Origin: Nodularia sp. NIES-3585
GTDB lineage: Bacteria > Cyanobacteriota > Cyanobacteriia > Cyanobacteriales > Nostocaceae
Length of the DNA stretch: 64,000 nt
Direction: 5' to 3'
Assembly: GCF_002218065.1 (NCBI RefSeq)
Contig: NZ_BDUB01000001.1
Coordinates: 4,187,118-4,251,117 of the forward strand
Both the position numbers and the translations under genes were made by a program. Below, piece by piece: positions 16,635 through 25,372 of this stretch. The first letter of the stretch is position 1. The number at the start of each line of letters is the position of its first letter. Under the pieces are notes generated by a model. The model searched no databases, was not told where the DNA came from, and worked only from the letters and a program-made list of their open reading frames with translations.

Positions 16635-16960
16635 AGTAGAATTTAAAAAACAGCGTAGATAAAACAGCTTATCTCGTTTTTTTGTCAAGCTGTGCCAAAA
16701 TCTCTCCACCTCTGATTTGTTTGTGGTGTGTAAATGCTGATATCATCAACGCATCTATGGCTACACCATGCCAGTTATCACACCAGAAATCATATGTGCA
16801 GAAATTGGAGTATTCCATAGAGACATATATCCAAAGAAGTGCTGATCACCGAAATAAGCCTTTGATACTGTCAATAATTAGTTCTGATGACAGATTTAAT
16901 CCCAAGCTTTAAATTGTTAATCTATGTCTGTCAGTAAAAATATTTACTAAATTAAAAATC
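16635..16960. other. Intergenic region dapL / GlsB-like
   Basis: 326 bp between divergent genes. I see no gene and no clear operator; it should hold both promoters. A GC-rich repeat fragment is present around 16757-16775. Confidence 0.5.
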
Positions 16961-17233
16961 ATGAACATTATTGCTTGGATTGTTTTAGGTTTAATTGCTG
17001 GTGCGATCGCTAAGGCTATTTACCCCGGACATCAAGGTGGCGGCATTTTAGCAACAATCTTGCTGGGAATTATCGGCGCTTTTATTGGTGGTAGTTTGGG
17101 AGTATTTTTTAGTACAGGAACCTTTGCCTTAACGGCTCCAACTCTCAGTATTACGGGTATTATCTTAGCGATAGTTGGTTCAATCGTTGCTATTTTCTTG
17201 TGGAACTTGTTAACTTCTCGCAGTGCGGCATAA
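16961..17233 (+). CDS. GlsB/YeaQ/YmgE family stress membrane protein
   Basis: 90 residues with three hydrophobic, glycine-rich segments (IIAWIVLGLIAGAIAKAIYPG; ILATILLGIIGAFIGGSLG; LSITGIILAIVGSIVAIFLWN). The AKAIYPGHQGGG loop is the family mark. These are small inner-membrane proteins linked to general stress responses; biochemical function is unknown. It ends 8 nt before a pentapeptide-repeat gene, probably one operon. Confidence 0.9.
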   Translation: MNIIAWIVLGLIAGAIAKAIYPGHQGGGILATILLGIIGAFIGGSLGVFFSTGTFALTAPTLSITGIILAIVGSIVAIFLWNLLTSRSAA

Positions 17234-17241
17234 TTAATTAA

Positions 17242-17601
17242 ATGGATGTAAATATTTTTCTGCAACGTTATGCTTCTGGAGAACGAGATTTTGATCAGGT
17301 TGATTTGAGTAGAGCTAATTTAGGTGGAGCCATCCTACATCAAGTTAATCTTAGAGGTGCAAATCTGAGTAAAGCCAACCTGAATAAAGCACATCTCGAA
17401 CAAGCAAATCTCAGTCATGCAGATTTAAGTACAACCTATCTGACATCTGCCAATTTAGAAGGCGCTAACTTGTCGGGAGCCAACCTGCATAAAGCTGATT
17501 TGGATCGTGCCAATTTACGAGCAGCAAATTTGACTAATGCCAACCTGGAAGGAGCAAATTTTCGTAATGCTACTCTCCCGGACGGGACTATTTCAGATTA
17601 G
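17242..17601 (+). CDS. Pentapeptide-repeat protein
   Basis: 119 residues with about 18 consecutive A(D/N)LxX pentapeptides from residue 22 on (LSRANLGGAILHQVNLRGANL and so on), which fold as a right-handed quadrilateral beta-helix. There is no signal peptide or extra domain, so it is cytosolic. Such proteins are frequent in cyanobacteria and mostly of unknown role. It is co-directional with the GlsB-like gene, 8 nt apart. Confidence 0.9.
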   Translation: MDVNIFLQRYASGERDFDQVDLSRANLGGAILHQVNLRGANLSKANLNKAHLEQANLSHADLSTTYLTSANLEGANLSGANLHKADLDRANLRAANLTNANLEGANFRNATLPDGTISD

Positions 17602-17869
17602 AATTTAGACATCATTAATCGTGTGTCATAGCATTTCCCAGTCTAATAAAGTACAAAACTATCTGCGTCCATCTGCGTCTATCTGCGTTTAATTCTTACT
17701 GCTTGTACCTCACTTGAATGAGATTTGCTATAAAAAGCAAGGTTTAACTATATTTTTCTCCCATAATTCTGTTAAATATTCACACCAATTGCTGCTGATT
17801 AACCTTCAGCAGCAATTAATTATTTTTTGACTAATACTTCCTTAATGGTACAAGCCTCTAGATTTATCT

Positions 17870-18451
17870 CTAAACTTTGGCAATGGTTACAGTTTGTGGT
17901 TGATTTTGATACTTTCCAAAGCGCTCTGCATAAGTTGTTTGGCATGGCTCCCCTTCTAAAAACAGCAGCTGCAACACACCCTCATTAGCGTAGATGCGAC
18001 AGTCTGCACTAGAAGCATTACTGAACTCTAAAGTCAAGAAGCCTTCCCATGAAGCTTCGGCTGGAGTGATATTGGCAATAATCCCACAACGCGCCATTGT
18101 TGATTTTCCAATACAAATAACTGTGATGTTCGCAGGAATCCGCAATCGTTCCAGGGAAACACCTAAAGCATAAGAATTTGCTGGAATAATGAAAAACGAG
18201 CCATCTTCATCGGTTTGTAGTGCAATAGATTCTAGGTTGTCAGAATTAAACCGCTTGGGATTAACAACAGTACCTGGAATATGTCTAAAAATCCGAAAAT
18301 CTGTGGGAGATAATCTCAAATCATAGCCATAGCTAGACAAACCGTAACTAATAACTCGCCTGTCTTCAATCTCGCGCACTAGAGAACTTTCAAATGGCGA
18401 AATCATTCCTAGTTTGGCTTGTTCAATAATCCACTTATCATTTTTCAGCAC
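17870..18451 (-). CDS. dcd: dCTP deaminase
   Basis: 193 residues. Converts dCTP to dUTP, the main source of dUMP for thymidylate synthesis, which links it to ThyX at 57.9 kb. Conserved features are YGLSSYGYDLRL, GKSTMARCGI (phosphate binding; most members have Tyr where Met is seen) and the active-site segment TPAEASWEGFLTLEFSN with the catalytic Glu, followed by YANEGVLQLLFLEG. The length is normal. It is 55 nt from the CobA-like gene on the same strand. Confidence 0.93.
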   Translation of the reverse strand: MLKNDKWIIEQAKLGMISPFESSLVREIEDRRVISYGLSSYGYDLRLSPTDFRIFRHIPGTVVNPKRFNSDNLESIALQTDEDGSFFIIPANSYALGVSLERLRIPANITVICIGKSTMARCGIIANITPAEASWEGFLTLEFSNASSADCRIYANEGVLQLLFLEGEPCQTTYAERFGKYQNQPQTVTIAKV

Positions 18452-18506
18452 GTTTGACCTCTTTTTCCATAAATCTACAAAATATTAATCTCATCTGAGA
18501 ATCAGC

Positions 18507-19043
18507 TTAAGGTCGATGACTGCGACGGATTTCAGTAATTTGGTCTGCCACATCTAAGAGAGATTTCGGCATTTGTGTTCCTGTGAGAATAATATCGATA
18601 TGAGGAGGGCGTTGTGCGAGAAATTCTAAAACTTCTGTTTCGGGAATTAAGCCAAAGTTAATCGCTAAACTTAATTCATCTAAAACTAATAGAGAATACT
18701 TGCTTTGACTGACGACTTGTTGTGTATATTGCCACAGCTTTTGTAAAGCTTGGTTTTCGGCTGCGTCTAGATGCGGTGTGTCGATGCAACGAGGCAAATC
18801 ACAGCGAATCCAATCTAAATGTTGTCCTAGTTGAATCGGTCGCTCTTGACCTTGACGAATACCGCCTTTGAGAAATTGTACTACCAATACTGGTGTACCT
18901 TGACCCGCGATTCTCAATGATTGGGCTATGACATCGGTAAAAAAATTACGTTGTGTACTAGTAAAAACTTGTACTAATCCTTCAACTGGATAGGGTAAGC
19001 TGAGGGATGAATTGACGCTGGGAGTTTCTAATTGGGAAACCAT
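18507..19043 (-). CDS. CobA/CobO-like protein lacking the P-loop
   Basis: 178 residues clearly related to the ATP:corrinoid adenosyltransferase family: VLVVQFLKGG, then LLVLDELSLAINFGLIPETEVLEFLAQRP, ILTGTQMPKSLLDVADQITEIR. The Walker A motif (GNGKGKTT in true CobA) is replaced by TSTQRNFFT at about residues 28-36, which cannot form a normal P-loop. ATP binding, and so adenosyltransferase activity, is doubtful. It may be a regulatory or structural relative. It lies directly upstream of dcd on the minus strand. Confidence 0.8.
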   Translation of the reverse strand: MVSQLETPSVNSSLSLPYPVEGLVQVFTSTQRNFFTDVIAQSLRIAGQGTPVLVVQFLKGGIRQGQERPIQLGQHLDWIRCDLPRCIDTPHLDAAENQALQKLWQYTQQVVSQSKYSLLVLDELSLAINFGLIPETEVLEFLAQRPPHIDIILTGTQMPKSLLDVADQITEIRRSHRP

Positions 19044-19334
19044 AGGGGAAATTTACAAAATAGCAAGGAATTGGGAAATTTTGCACAGAGTAGTGACAAA
19101 TGTATCTGGATAATTAGTACTGTTTTCGTCAGGGTTTTCTGTGTCTGTGAATCTGCACTCTTAGTCAAACACTAGGTTTGTATTCAAGTCAAGGGTTATT
19201 GACATTTTCATTTTTTACCTGAAACTAATGACTATAGATAATTGGGCGTTCAAAATAATTGAAAAAGCAGCGAGCAGCATTAGCAAAACAGATTTATATT
19301 GTAATTAATTTTACCTAAAGAGGAGTGGTTTGTC

Positions 19335-19889
19335 GTGAGACTAGTGATTTTGGGAGGTTCAGGAGCGGGGAAAAGTACCCAAGCACAAAAGCTTTGCAGA
19401 AATTTTGACATCCCGCAAATTTCTACAGGCGAGATATTAAGGGAAGCGATCGCTAATGACAGTGATCTCGGTCGCTATGCACAGCCATATGTCACCAAGG
19501 GCGAGCTAGTCCCGGATGAAATCATGATTGAATTTATCCGTTTGCAACTGAAAAAGCCGGAACTTAATCGTGGTTGGATATTAGAGGGTTATCCCCGGAC
19601 GGCGTTTCAAGCTGAGGAATTGGATTTTTTGTTGGATGATTTAGGACAGAAGTTGAATTGGGCTATTTATTTACAAGTACCAGAAGCTATTATGGTGAGT
19701 CGCTCCTTGGAGCGATCGCTTTCCGATGACCAACCCGAAATTGTGCAGCGCCGGGTAGAATTATTCTACGATTGCACTATCCCCATTCTGGAATATTATG
19801 ACCGTCGCCGCCGCCTGTTGACTATCAACGGCGACCAATTACCAGAGATGGTACAGCAAAATATCTCTACTCTGCTTTCTATGCCATAA
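19335..19889 (+). CDS. adk: Adenylate kinase, short form
   Basis: 184 residues from GTG 19335, preceded by a GAGGAG ribosome-binding site. It interconverts ATP+AMP and 2 ADP. Visible: P-loop GGSGAGKST, AMP-site STGEILREAI and GELVPDEI, and the signature WILEGYPRTAFQAEEL. The LID between SLERS and VQRRVELF is reduced to a short loop, so it lacks the Zn-type LID of the ~215-residue enzymes. Short forms like this are normal in cyanobacteria as a second adk copy; UMP/CMP-type specificity cannot be excluded. Confidence 0.88.
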   Translation: MRLVILGGSGAGKSTQAQKLCRNFDIPQISTGEILREAIANDSDLGRYAQPYVTKGELVPDEIMIEFIRLQLKKPELNRGWILEGYPRTAFQAEELDFLLDDLGQKLNWAIYLQVPEAIMVSRSLERSLSDDQPEIVQRRVELFYDCTIPILEYYDRRRRLLTINGDQLPEMVQQNISTLLSMP

Positions 19890-20060
19890 ATTTTGGGAAA
19901 TTGGTTTATTTAAGACTATTAGTTATCAGTGTCATCCCCAGGGTTTAATTCAGCGATCAATTGGTGTCAGGCTTTGGTTGTGGGTGTGAAGTACCCGACA
20001 ATCTGGTATTTGGTAACCTGAAGGGAGTATACTTCTGGACAAAGTTTTGAGGCAATTCTC

Positions 20061-20810
20061 ATGGTTTGGCAGCGTCTTGATGGTCGGCAACCCGAAGAAC
20101 TCCGTCCTATCAGCTTTCATGGCGGTTTTACCCGCTTTGCTCCCGGTTCCGTGTTGACAAAATTTGGAGATACTCAGGTACTTTGTACTGTCAGTGTTAG
20201 TGAGGGAGTACCAAAATTTTTAGCAGGGAGTGGTAAAGGTTGGTTGACATCTGAGTATCGTATGTTACCTTCAGCCACACAGGAACGACAACCACGAGAA
20301 CTGTTGAAGTTATCTGGAAGAACTCAAGAAATTCAACGTTTAATTGGGCGGAGCTTACGGGGAGCAATTGATTTTGAGGCCTTGGGAGAAAGAACACTGA
20401 CTGTAGATGCTGATGTGTTACAAGCAGATGCAGGTACTAGAACAGCAGCGATTACAGGGGGGTTTGTGGCCTTAGCTGATGCAGTTTCTCAATTATTGCA
20501 GCAGGGAATATTAGAGCGATCGCCTTTATGTGGGCAAGTAGCAGCAGTATCTGTGGGTTTATTGCAAGGCCAGCCATATTTAGATTTAAACTACATTGAG
20601 GATGTGGCTGCAACTGTGGATTTCAATGTGGTGATGAATCAACACTTAGGTATAATTGAAGTGCAGGGAACGGCAGAAGAAGGCAGTTATAGTCGTACTC
20701 AGTTAAACCAGCTGCTAGATTTGGGCGAAAAAGGTATCCAGCAATTGTTAATCGCTCAGAGAGAGGCGATCGCAGGCTGGGATAAGCTATTAGGCACTTC
20801 CAAAGCATAA
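20061..20810 (+). CDS. rph: Ribonuclease PH
   Basis: 249 residues. A phosphate-dependent 3'-5' exonuclease that trims tRNA 3' ends. The family marks are present: [32 protein letters not shown] at the start (in shorter pieces), [50 protein letters not shown] and the end [13 protein letters not shown]. The length is normal. It follows adk at 171 nt and is probably transcribed separately. Confidence 0.95.
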   Translation: MVWQRLDGRQPEELRPISFHGGFTRFAPGSVLTKFGDTQVLCTVSVSEGVPKFLAGSGKGWLTSEYRMLPSATQERQPRELLKLSGRTQEIQRLIGRSLRGAIDFEALGERTLTVDADVLQADAGTRTAAITGGFVALADAVSQLLQQGILERSPLCGQVAAVSVGLLQGQPYLDLNYIEDVAATVDFNVVMNQHLGIIEVQGTAEEGSYSRTQLNQLLDLGEKGIQQLLIAQREAIAGWDKLLGTSKA

Positions 20811-20845
20811 ATTATCCCAAAAAAATTAATAAACAAGATTTTTTT

Positions 20846-20896
20846 AATAATGATAATCATTTCAGAGGGGGATATTTTATTTTTTGAACGTCCCTA
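20846..20896. repeat. Fur/Zur-box-like palindrome in a repeated ~50-bp element, copy 1
   Basis: 20846-20864 matches the 19-bp Fur consensus at 15 positions (ATAATGATAATCATT is exact). A few bases on is gggatattttatttttt and a gtccct end. The same arrangement recurs at 24426-24480. The site lies between convergent genes (rph and the CDF gene), so it is not in a normal promoter position. It may be part of a dispersed element. Confidence 0.55.
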
Positions 20897-20931
20897 ACAC
20901 AATTTAAATTTGGGCTATCTTCGTCATGAAA

Positions 20932-21768
20932 TCATCGCACAAGCTCCTCTAAAGTAGGAAATAATAGCTTTTCTGCTTGTTGGCGATCGCTAAAACCTTC
21001 CGCTTTCACATCACAAATGCAAGTCACGTCAGTAATTTGACCGCGCAAACTCTGTACACTCTGAATCACTAAATAAGCGGCAAATGTAGCTATCAGCACT
21101 GCCACAATTAAACTGATGACACCATCAGCCCAAGTCCAGTTTAGCCAGATCACTGCGATCGCGGCTAATACTGCTCCCACTGAACTGGCTATATCTGCTA
21201 GCAGATGCAGTAAAGCTCCTCTCATATTCAGGTCATGATGACTACATTTGTGCAAACACTTGGCGTTAAAACCGTTAACAAGTAGACCAATCAGGGCAGT
21301 GGTTAACATCGGTACACCATGAATCTCTATGACGGGAGATTGCAAGCGCACCAGAGCTTCTTGAATGATCCAGCCAGCAACAGCCGCTAGACTGATGCCA
21401 TTAATCAAGGCTGCTAAGACTTCTAAGCGATAGCGTCCAAATATACTTTTCTGGGATATGGATTGAGATAAACAGGCTGCAACCAATGCTAAACCTAACG
21501 CTGCTACATCCGAAAAAATGTGTTCAGCATCAGCTAAAAGCGATAAGCTATGACTCCAAATTCCCGTCCCTAGTTCTATGCAAAAAAAAACACTAAGTAA
21601 AACTAAGGCAGTCCAAAGAGCCTGAACTTTCTTCTGCACTGGGGTGGATGACATTACATCTGACACTCTAACTTGATTGGTGCTTAACTCAACCCTTGAG
21701 CGTTTCATTGAACGTCTTTGTGCTAACCCCACCATTCTCAATCCTTGAACACCGGTACTTTTTTGCAT
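20932..21768 (-). CDS. CDF-family cation efflux protein without C-terminal domain
   Basis: 278 residues with a roughly 45-residue basic N-terminal tail and six membrane segments. Two metal-site motifs are visible: ADAEHIFSD in the second segment (HxxxD) and LLHLLADIASS in the fifth (HxxxD), typical of Zn-transporting CDF proteins, which exchange metal for protons. After the sixth segment only about 40 residues remain, so the usual ~90-residue cytoplasmic dimerisation/metal-sensing domain is missing. CTD-less CDFs exist, so this may be natural. It sits next to a Fur/Zur-like palindrome. Confidence 0.88.
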   Translation of the reverse strand: MQKSTGVQGLRMVGLAQRRSMKRSRVELSTNQVRVSDVMSSTPVQKKVQALWTALVLLSVFFCIELGTGIWSHSLSLLADAEHIFSDVAALGLALVAACLSQSISQKSIFGRYRLEVLAALINGISLAAVAGWIIQEALVRLQSPVIEIHGVPMLTTALIGLLVNGFNAKCLHKCSHHDLNMRGALLHLLADIASSVGAVLAAIAVIWLNWTWADGVISLIVAVLIATFAAYLVIQSVQSLRGQITDVTCICDVKAEGFSDRQQAEKLLFPTLEELVR

Positions 21769-22128
21769 AAAAAGTCTGTTATTAAATTAACTTCTAGAAG
21801 CCAATCATGAAAGTAAAAGTTAAAACATCCATCGTTAGATAGATAATTTCCATATTCCTATGGATCAGGGTAAAAATCAAGTTATCAAGCATAAATTAGC
21901 TAATATTTATATCCAACCTATAATTTTTACTAATATAAAAATCCCTAGCATAAAATAGCAAATGCCTATACAATAAACTGTTAATTGCTACCAACAGCAA
22001 ATTAGAGTTTATTGATTGAAATTTGAGATTCATTAGGTTAAGTAAAGCGAAAGGTTAAAACTTTTGTTTGACATTTTCGCTTGACTGTACCAAATAAACT
22101 TGGCGAACTATTTAGTTATCAGGGAATA
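21769..22128. other. Intergenic region CDF / small exported protein
   Basis: 360 bp, strongly AT-rich, between divergent genes. A frame continues upstream to TTG 22081 but is not convincing as coding. I see no named operator. Confidence 0.5.
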
Positions 22129-22356
22129 ATGTTAAAACGTCGTACAATACTAGCAGGTTTAACTGTCCTTAGCTTCACGTTGACCCTCAGCACAAAAGTC
22201 TATGGGCTATCCACTAGCGGGCCAGATGCTTGGCAGACTGTCTACAATGATGCAGTTGCCGGGGCAACAACGACAATTTCAGTGCCGCTTTTGAGTCTTT
22301 TATTATCAGTTGTCTTGCAAATATTCTTCAACTTGGCAGGGTTTTGGGGTGGTTAA
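22129..22356 (+). CDS. Small exported or membrane protein, unknown
   Basis: 75 residues from ATG 22129, with CAGGGA just upstream. It begins MLKRRTILAGLTVLSFTLTLSTKVYG, a good signal peptide or N-terminal anchor, then a short polar stretch with a Trp (GPDAWQTVYND), then a hydrophobic C-terminal segment (ISVPLLSLLLSVVLQIFFNLAGF). I do not recognise the family. It is the first of three co-directional genes for exported proteins; the next starts 167 nt on. Confidence 0.6.
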   Translation: MLKRRTILAGLTVLSFTLTLSTKVYGLSTSGPDAWQTVYNDAVAGATTTISVPLLSLLLSVVLQIFFNLAGFWGG

Positions 22357-22523
22357 TTCTTTATCTCATATCTCCACAGAAAAAGAGTCTCAACCGAAGC
22401 TTTTGCCGTGTAGTTTTTTGGTAATTTATCAGCCTGTCTAGACACTCTAAGTTTTGTCGCCAGACATCGCCTAACCATATCTCGTTGCAGCAGATTTTTC
22501 CATAGTTAAATATTCCATAACCC

Positions 22524-23816
22524 ATGAAGAGTTTTCGTTCTATGTTCAAACCTCGCATGATTTTTAGTGCTGTAACTGCAACTATTCTAGCGTTTGCCAT
22601 CAGTACACAGATATATATACAACCCGCATTTGGCCAAACGTGTAATCCAACTTTGGGAAACCTACCTATATGCCCAAGTACTGCACCTTCCGCGTCAGCT
22701 AGTTTCGTTGATCCAACTGCAATGATCAACAATCACACAAACGTAACCTTGGGCGAAAAAGTCTATGTTGCACCATTTGCCCAATTAAACGCTACTAATG
22801 CCCCCATTAGTATTGGAGCAGATTCTAATGTTCAAGACCAAGTAAAAATCACAGCTTCGGGAACCGGAGTACAAATTGGCGAGCGTGTGATTCTGGCACA
22901 CATGGCTGTTGTCAAAGGTGCAGCCAAAATCGGTACTCAAGGTTCAACCGGGCCTTTTACTGACCCAGTTACCAATGCTCAGTTTAGCAACACTAATCCA
23001 GAAACATTTCTTGCCTTCAACTGTGAAATAGATGGTGCAACTATACAAAGAAACACAGTAGTCAACTTTCTTTCGCGGGTTGGCCCTGGTGTTACCTTAC
23101 CTGCTGGTAAAGTTGTCTTGCCTGGTAAAAATATCACAACTAACCTACAAGCTAATAGCGGCATCTTGGGGAAAGTAGCAAACTTGACACAAGCCGACGT
23201 TGCATTAATGGAAGGCATCATTGAAGTCAATGAAGCATTTGCCCAAGGTTACACAGAGTTAGCCAGAGCAGACTTGACAAACGTAACAGGAATTAATTAT
23301 GCTCCAACCACCTTTTTTAACTCCGGAGGTCTACCGGAGATAGGTGGAATTCCCACTCGTGATCCAAGCTATCCTAACCGCATTATCGGCAACATCACTT
23401 TTCAAGATTCTTTAACTACACTCAACCACAATCTAGGTAATAGCATTTCGCTACGTGCTGATGAGGGCGAACCTTTTAATGTTGGGTCAATTGCTGGGAT
23501 GGCAAATGATGTGGTCTTTCACGCTTTAGAGACCACTAGTTTGACTCTTGGTAATGGAGTTGGTTATGGGCCCCGCGCTCTAGTTCATGGTGGTAGGCAG
23601 GTTGTCAATGGTGTTGCTAATGGCCCTGAAACTAGCATAGGTGATGCCGTAGGACTAGGGCCAAACTCTGTTATATTCCGCTCCAGCATTGGCAACAGAT
23701 CAGCCATTGGGCAAAGAAGCGCAGTCTTCAATTCGACATTAGCTCCCAGAACCTTTGTCCGTCCTAGAGTAATTTATGCCGACAACGGCAGCCTGATTGC
23801 ACGTGTGGAGTGGTAA
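22524..23816 (+). CDS. Exported two-module gamma-carbonic-anhydrase-like protein
   Basis: 430 residues. A signal peptide (about 1-37, ending PAFGQ) precedes two left-handed beta-helix modules of the CcmM/gamma-CA type. Module 1 (about 60-200) has FVDPTAMI, VYVAPFAQ, SNVQDQVKIT and AHMAVVKG; module 2 (about 285-415) has ISLRADEGEPF, NDVVFHALE and PRALVHGG. Compared with CcmM (His in VVIHG and HMALIH), module 1 keeps only the middle ligand (His126) and has Thr110 and Lys131 at the others, while module 2 keeps the outer two (His333, His355) and the Arg-Asp pair in RADEG. It would act in the periplasm or outer layers. Carbonic anhydrase activity is possible but unproven. Confidence 0.75.
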   Translation: MKSFRSMFKPRMIFSAVTATILAFAISTQIYIQPAFGQTCNPTLGNLPICPSTAPSASASFVDPTAMINNHTNVTLGEKVYVAPFAQLNATNAPISIGADSNVQDQVKITASGTGVQIGERVILAHMAVVKGAAKIGTQGSTGPFTDPVTNAQFSNTNPETFLAFNCEIDGATIQRNTVVNFLSRVGPGVTLPAGKVVLPGKNITTNLQANSGILGKVANLTQADVALMEGIIEVNEAFAQGYTELARADLTNVTGINYAPTTFFNSGGLPEIGGIPTRDPSYPNRIIGNITFQDSLTTLNHNLGNSISLRADEGEPFNVGSIAGMANDVVFHALETTSLTLGNGVGYGPRALVHGGRQVVNGVANGPETSIGDAVGLGPNSVIFRSSIGNRSAIGQRSAVFNSTLAPRTFVRPRVIYADNGSLIARVEW

Positions 23817-23837
23817 GTAACGGACTTTTGCATTATT

Positions 23838-24350
23838 ATGAATCGGAAATTATTGTCGCTAGTGCAGTTACAATGCCTACGATTGATTGTGTTTTTCACT
23901 TTGATATTTGGACTGATACTAAGTGTTGATGGCAGTTCATCTTTAGCTGCTGACATCACCTCTATTCAGCCTCAAGTTGTACAACCTCCAATCACCGGAC
24001 TTGTTTCTACATTGTCGGATGAGGTCGAGGAATTACCATCAGACTTAATTCGCTGGTCAACTTACTGGCAAGTTTGCTGGGAACCATATCCCGAAGCTAA
24101 AGAATACGAACTACAAACGGTGTTGATGGAGGGGAAATCTCCAAAGTTGAAACGTCAAAGCGATCGCTGCTTTCGTATACAAGCTGCATCTAATGAAAAC
24201 CAAAAATCACAAGGATTACTCAACCGTGATTTAATCTTGTTAATGCACAAGATTCAGCTTGGTTATCGAGTGCGTGCTGTTTTAGATAGTAACCGTGTCA
24301 GTGAATGGTCTCAAGTAATGGCAGTTGGTGCCACGACCGTCTCTGAATGA
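23838..24350 (+). CDS. Exported protein with a possible fibronectin-III-like domain
   Basis: 170 residues, 21 nt after the gamma-CA-like gene. A long signal peptide or anchor (LRLIVFFTLIFGLILSVDGSSSLAA, near residues 15-38, written here in part) is followed by a linker and a beta-rich domain: YWQVCWEPYPEAKEYELQTV, RCFRIQAA, LGYRVRAVLDSNRVSEWSQ. The W-PYPEAKEYE and YRVRAV-WS pattern recalls fibronectin type III domains. There are two cysteines, at WQVCW and DRCF. I do not know the family. The spacing indicates an operon with the gamma-CA-like protein, so they may act together outside the plasma membrane. Confidence 0.65.
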   Translation: MNRKLLSLVQLQCLRLIVFFTLIFGLILSVDGSSSLAADITSIQPQVVQPPITGLVSTLSDEVEELPSDLIRWSTYWQVCWEPYPEAKEYELQTVLMEGKSPKLKRQSDRCFRIQAASNENQKSQGLLNRDLILLMHKIQLGYRVRAVLDSNRVSEWSQVMAVGATTVSE

Positions 24351-24425
24351 AAATCAGTCACAAACAATGTCTGTTCGCAGACTAAAGGAAGCGGTAGCAA
24401 TCGGCTGCCGCTTTCTTCGTCCTCT

Positions 24426-24480
24426 CACTATGATTATCATTATCTTGTATGGGATATTTTATTTTTTTGGAAGTCCCTTA
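24426..24480. repeat. Fur/Zur-box-like palindrome in a repeated ~50-bp element, copy 2
   Basis: On the minus strand 24444-24426 matches the 19-bp Fur consensus at 16 positions. It is followed on the plus strand by gggatattttattttttt and aagtccctta, as in the copy at 20846. It lies between two co-directional genes, 170 nt before pgl, so here it could reach a promoter. Confidence 0.55.
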
Positions 24481-24649
24481 GTAGATGAGTAGTTAGAGAC
24501 GCGATGAATCGCCTCTGCACAGGATTTCCCTAGGCTTTTCCCCTTGTCTCCAATTCAGCCATCATGTTAAAAGTTTCAAAAGTTAAAAAGGGGAATAGTC
24601 ATAAATTGGGTATGGTATTGCTGGAAGTCGGCAATATGATCATGAAACC

Positions 24650-25372
24650 ATGAATAAAAAGGTGGAAGTTCTCCCAGATATTTCAGCACTAGTGGAGCGA
24701 TCGCTAAATTTAATTTTGTCCAAGTTGTCCACAGCTATTGCACAACGGGGGCAGTTTACTATAGCCTTAGCTGGTGGTAGTACACCTAAGCCATTGTACG
24801 AGGCGATCGCCAATCAAAAACTCCCTTGGGATAAAATTCATATCTTTTGGGGAGATGAACGTTATGTACCACCAAATCATCCTGATAGTAATGAACTGAT
24901 GGCTAGGCGTGCGTGGTTAGATCGTGTTGATATCCCAGCCGCTAACATTCACTCTGTACCAACTTTAGACGGAGATCCAGCAGTATCAGCCGCCAAATAC
25001 GAACAGCATCTGCGAGAATTTTTTAATTCTGACCCCGATGATTTTCCGGCTTTGGATGTAGTATTGCTAGGAATGGGTGATGATGCACATACTGCATCTT
25101 TGTTTCCTCACACAGCAGCTTTAAAAGTACATGATCGGCTGATTACTGTGGGCAACAAAGACAGTAACCCTCGCATAACCTTCACATACCCATTTATCAA
25201 TGCTGCGGGTAGTGTTATTTTTGTGGTTGCTGGTGCTAATAAACGACCAGCTTTAGCTCAAGTCTTCGCGCCTGTGGCAGATGACTTCACTTATCCATCC
25301 CGCTTGATTCAACCCCAAGGCGAACTTTGGTGGTTATTGGATGCAGCAGCAGGTTCGGAACTCCCAGCTTAA
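24650..25372 (+). CDS. pgl: 6-phosphogluconolactonase
   Basis: 240 residues. Hydrolyses 6-phosphogluconolactone in the oxidative pentose phosphate pathway, the main reductant source in heterocysts and in the dark. The DevB-type signature is clear: IALAGGSTPKPLYEAIA, then IFWGDERYVPPNHPDSN and VVLLGMGDDAHTASLFPHT, and FTYPFINAAGSVIFVVAG. The length is normal. It is monocistronic in this window. Confidence 0.94.
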   Translation: MNKKVEVLPDISALVERSLNLILSKLSTAIAQRGQFTIALAGGSTPKPLYEAIANQKLPWDKIHIFWGDERYVPPNHPDSNELMARRAWLDRVDIPAANIHSVPTLDGDPAVSAAKYEQHLREFFNSDPDDFPALDVVLLGMGDDAHTASLFPHTAALKVHDRLITVGNKDSNPRITFTYPFINAAGSVIFVVAGANKRPALAQVFAPVADDFTYPSRLIQPQGELWWLLDAAAGSELPA

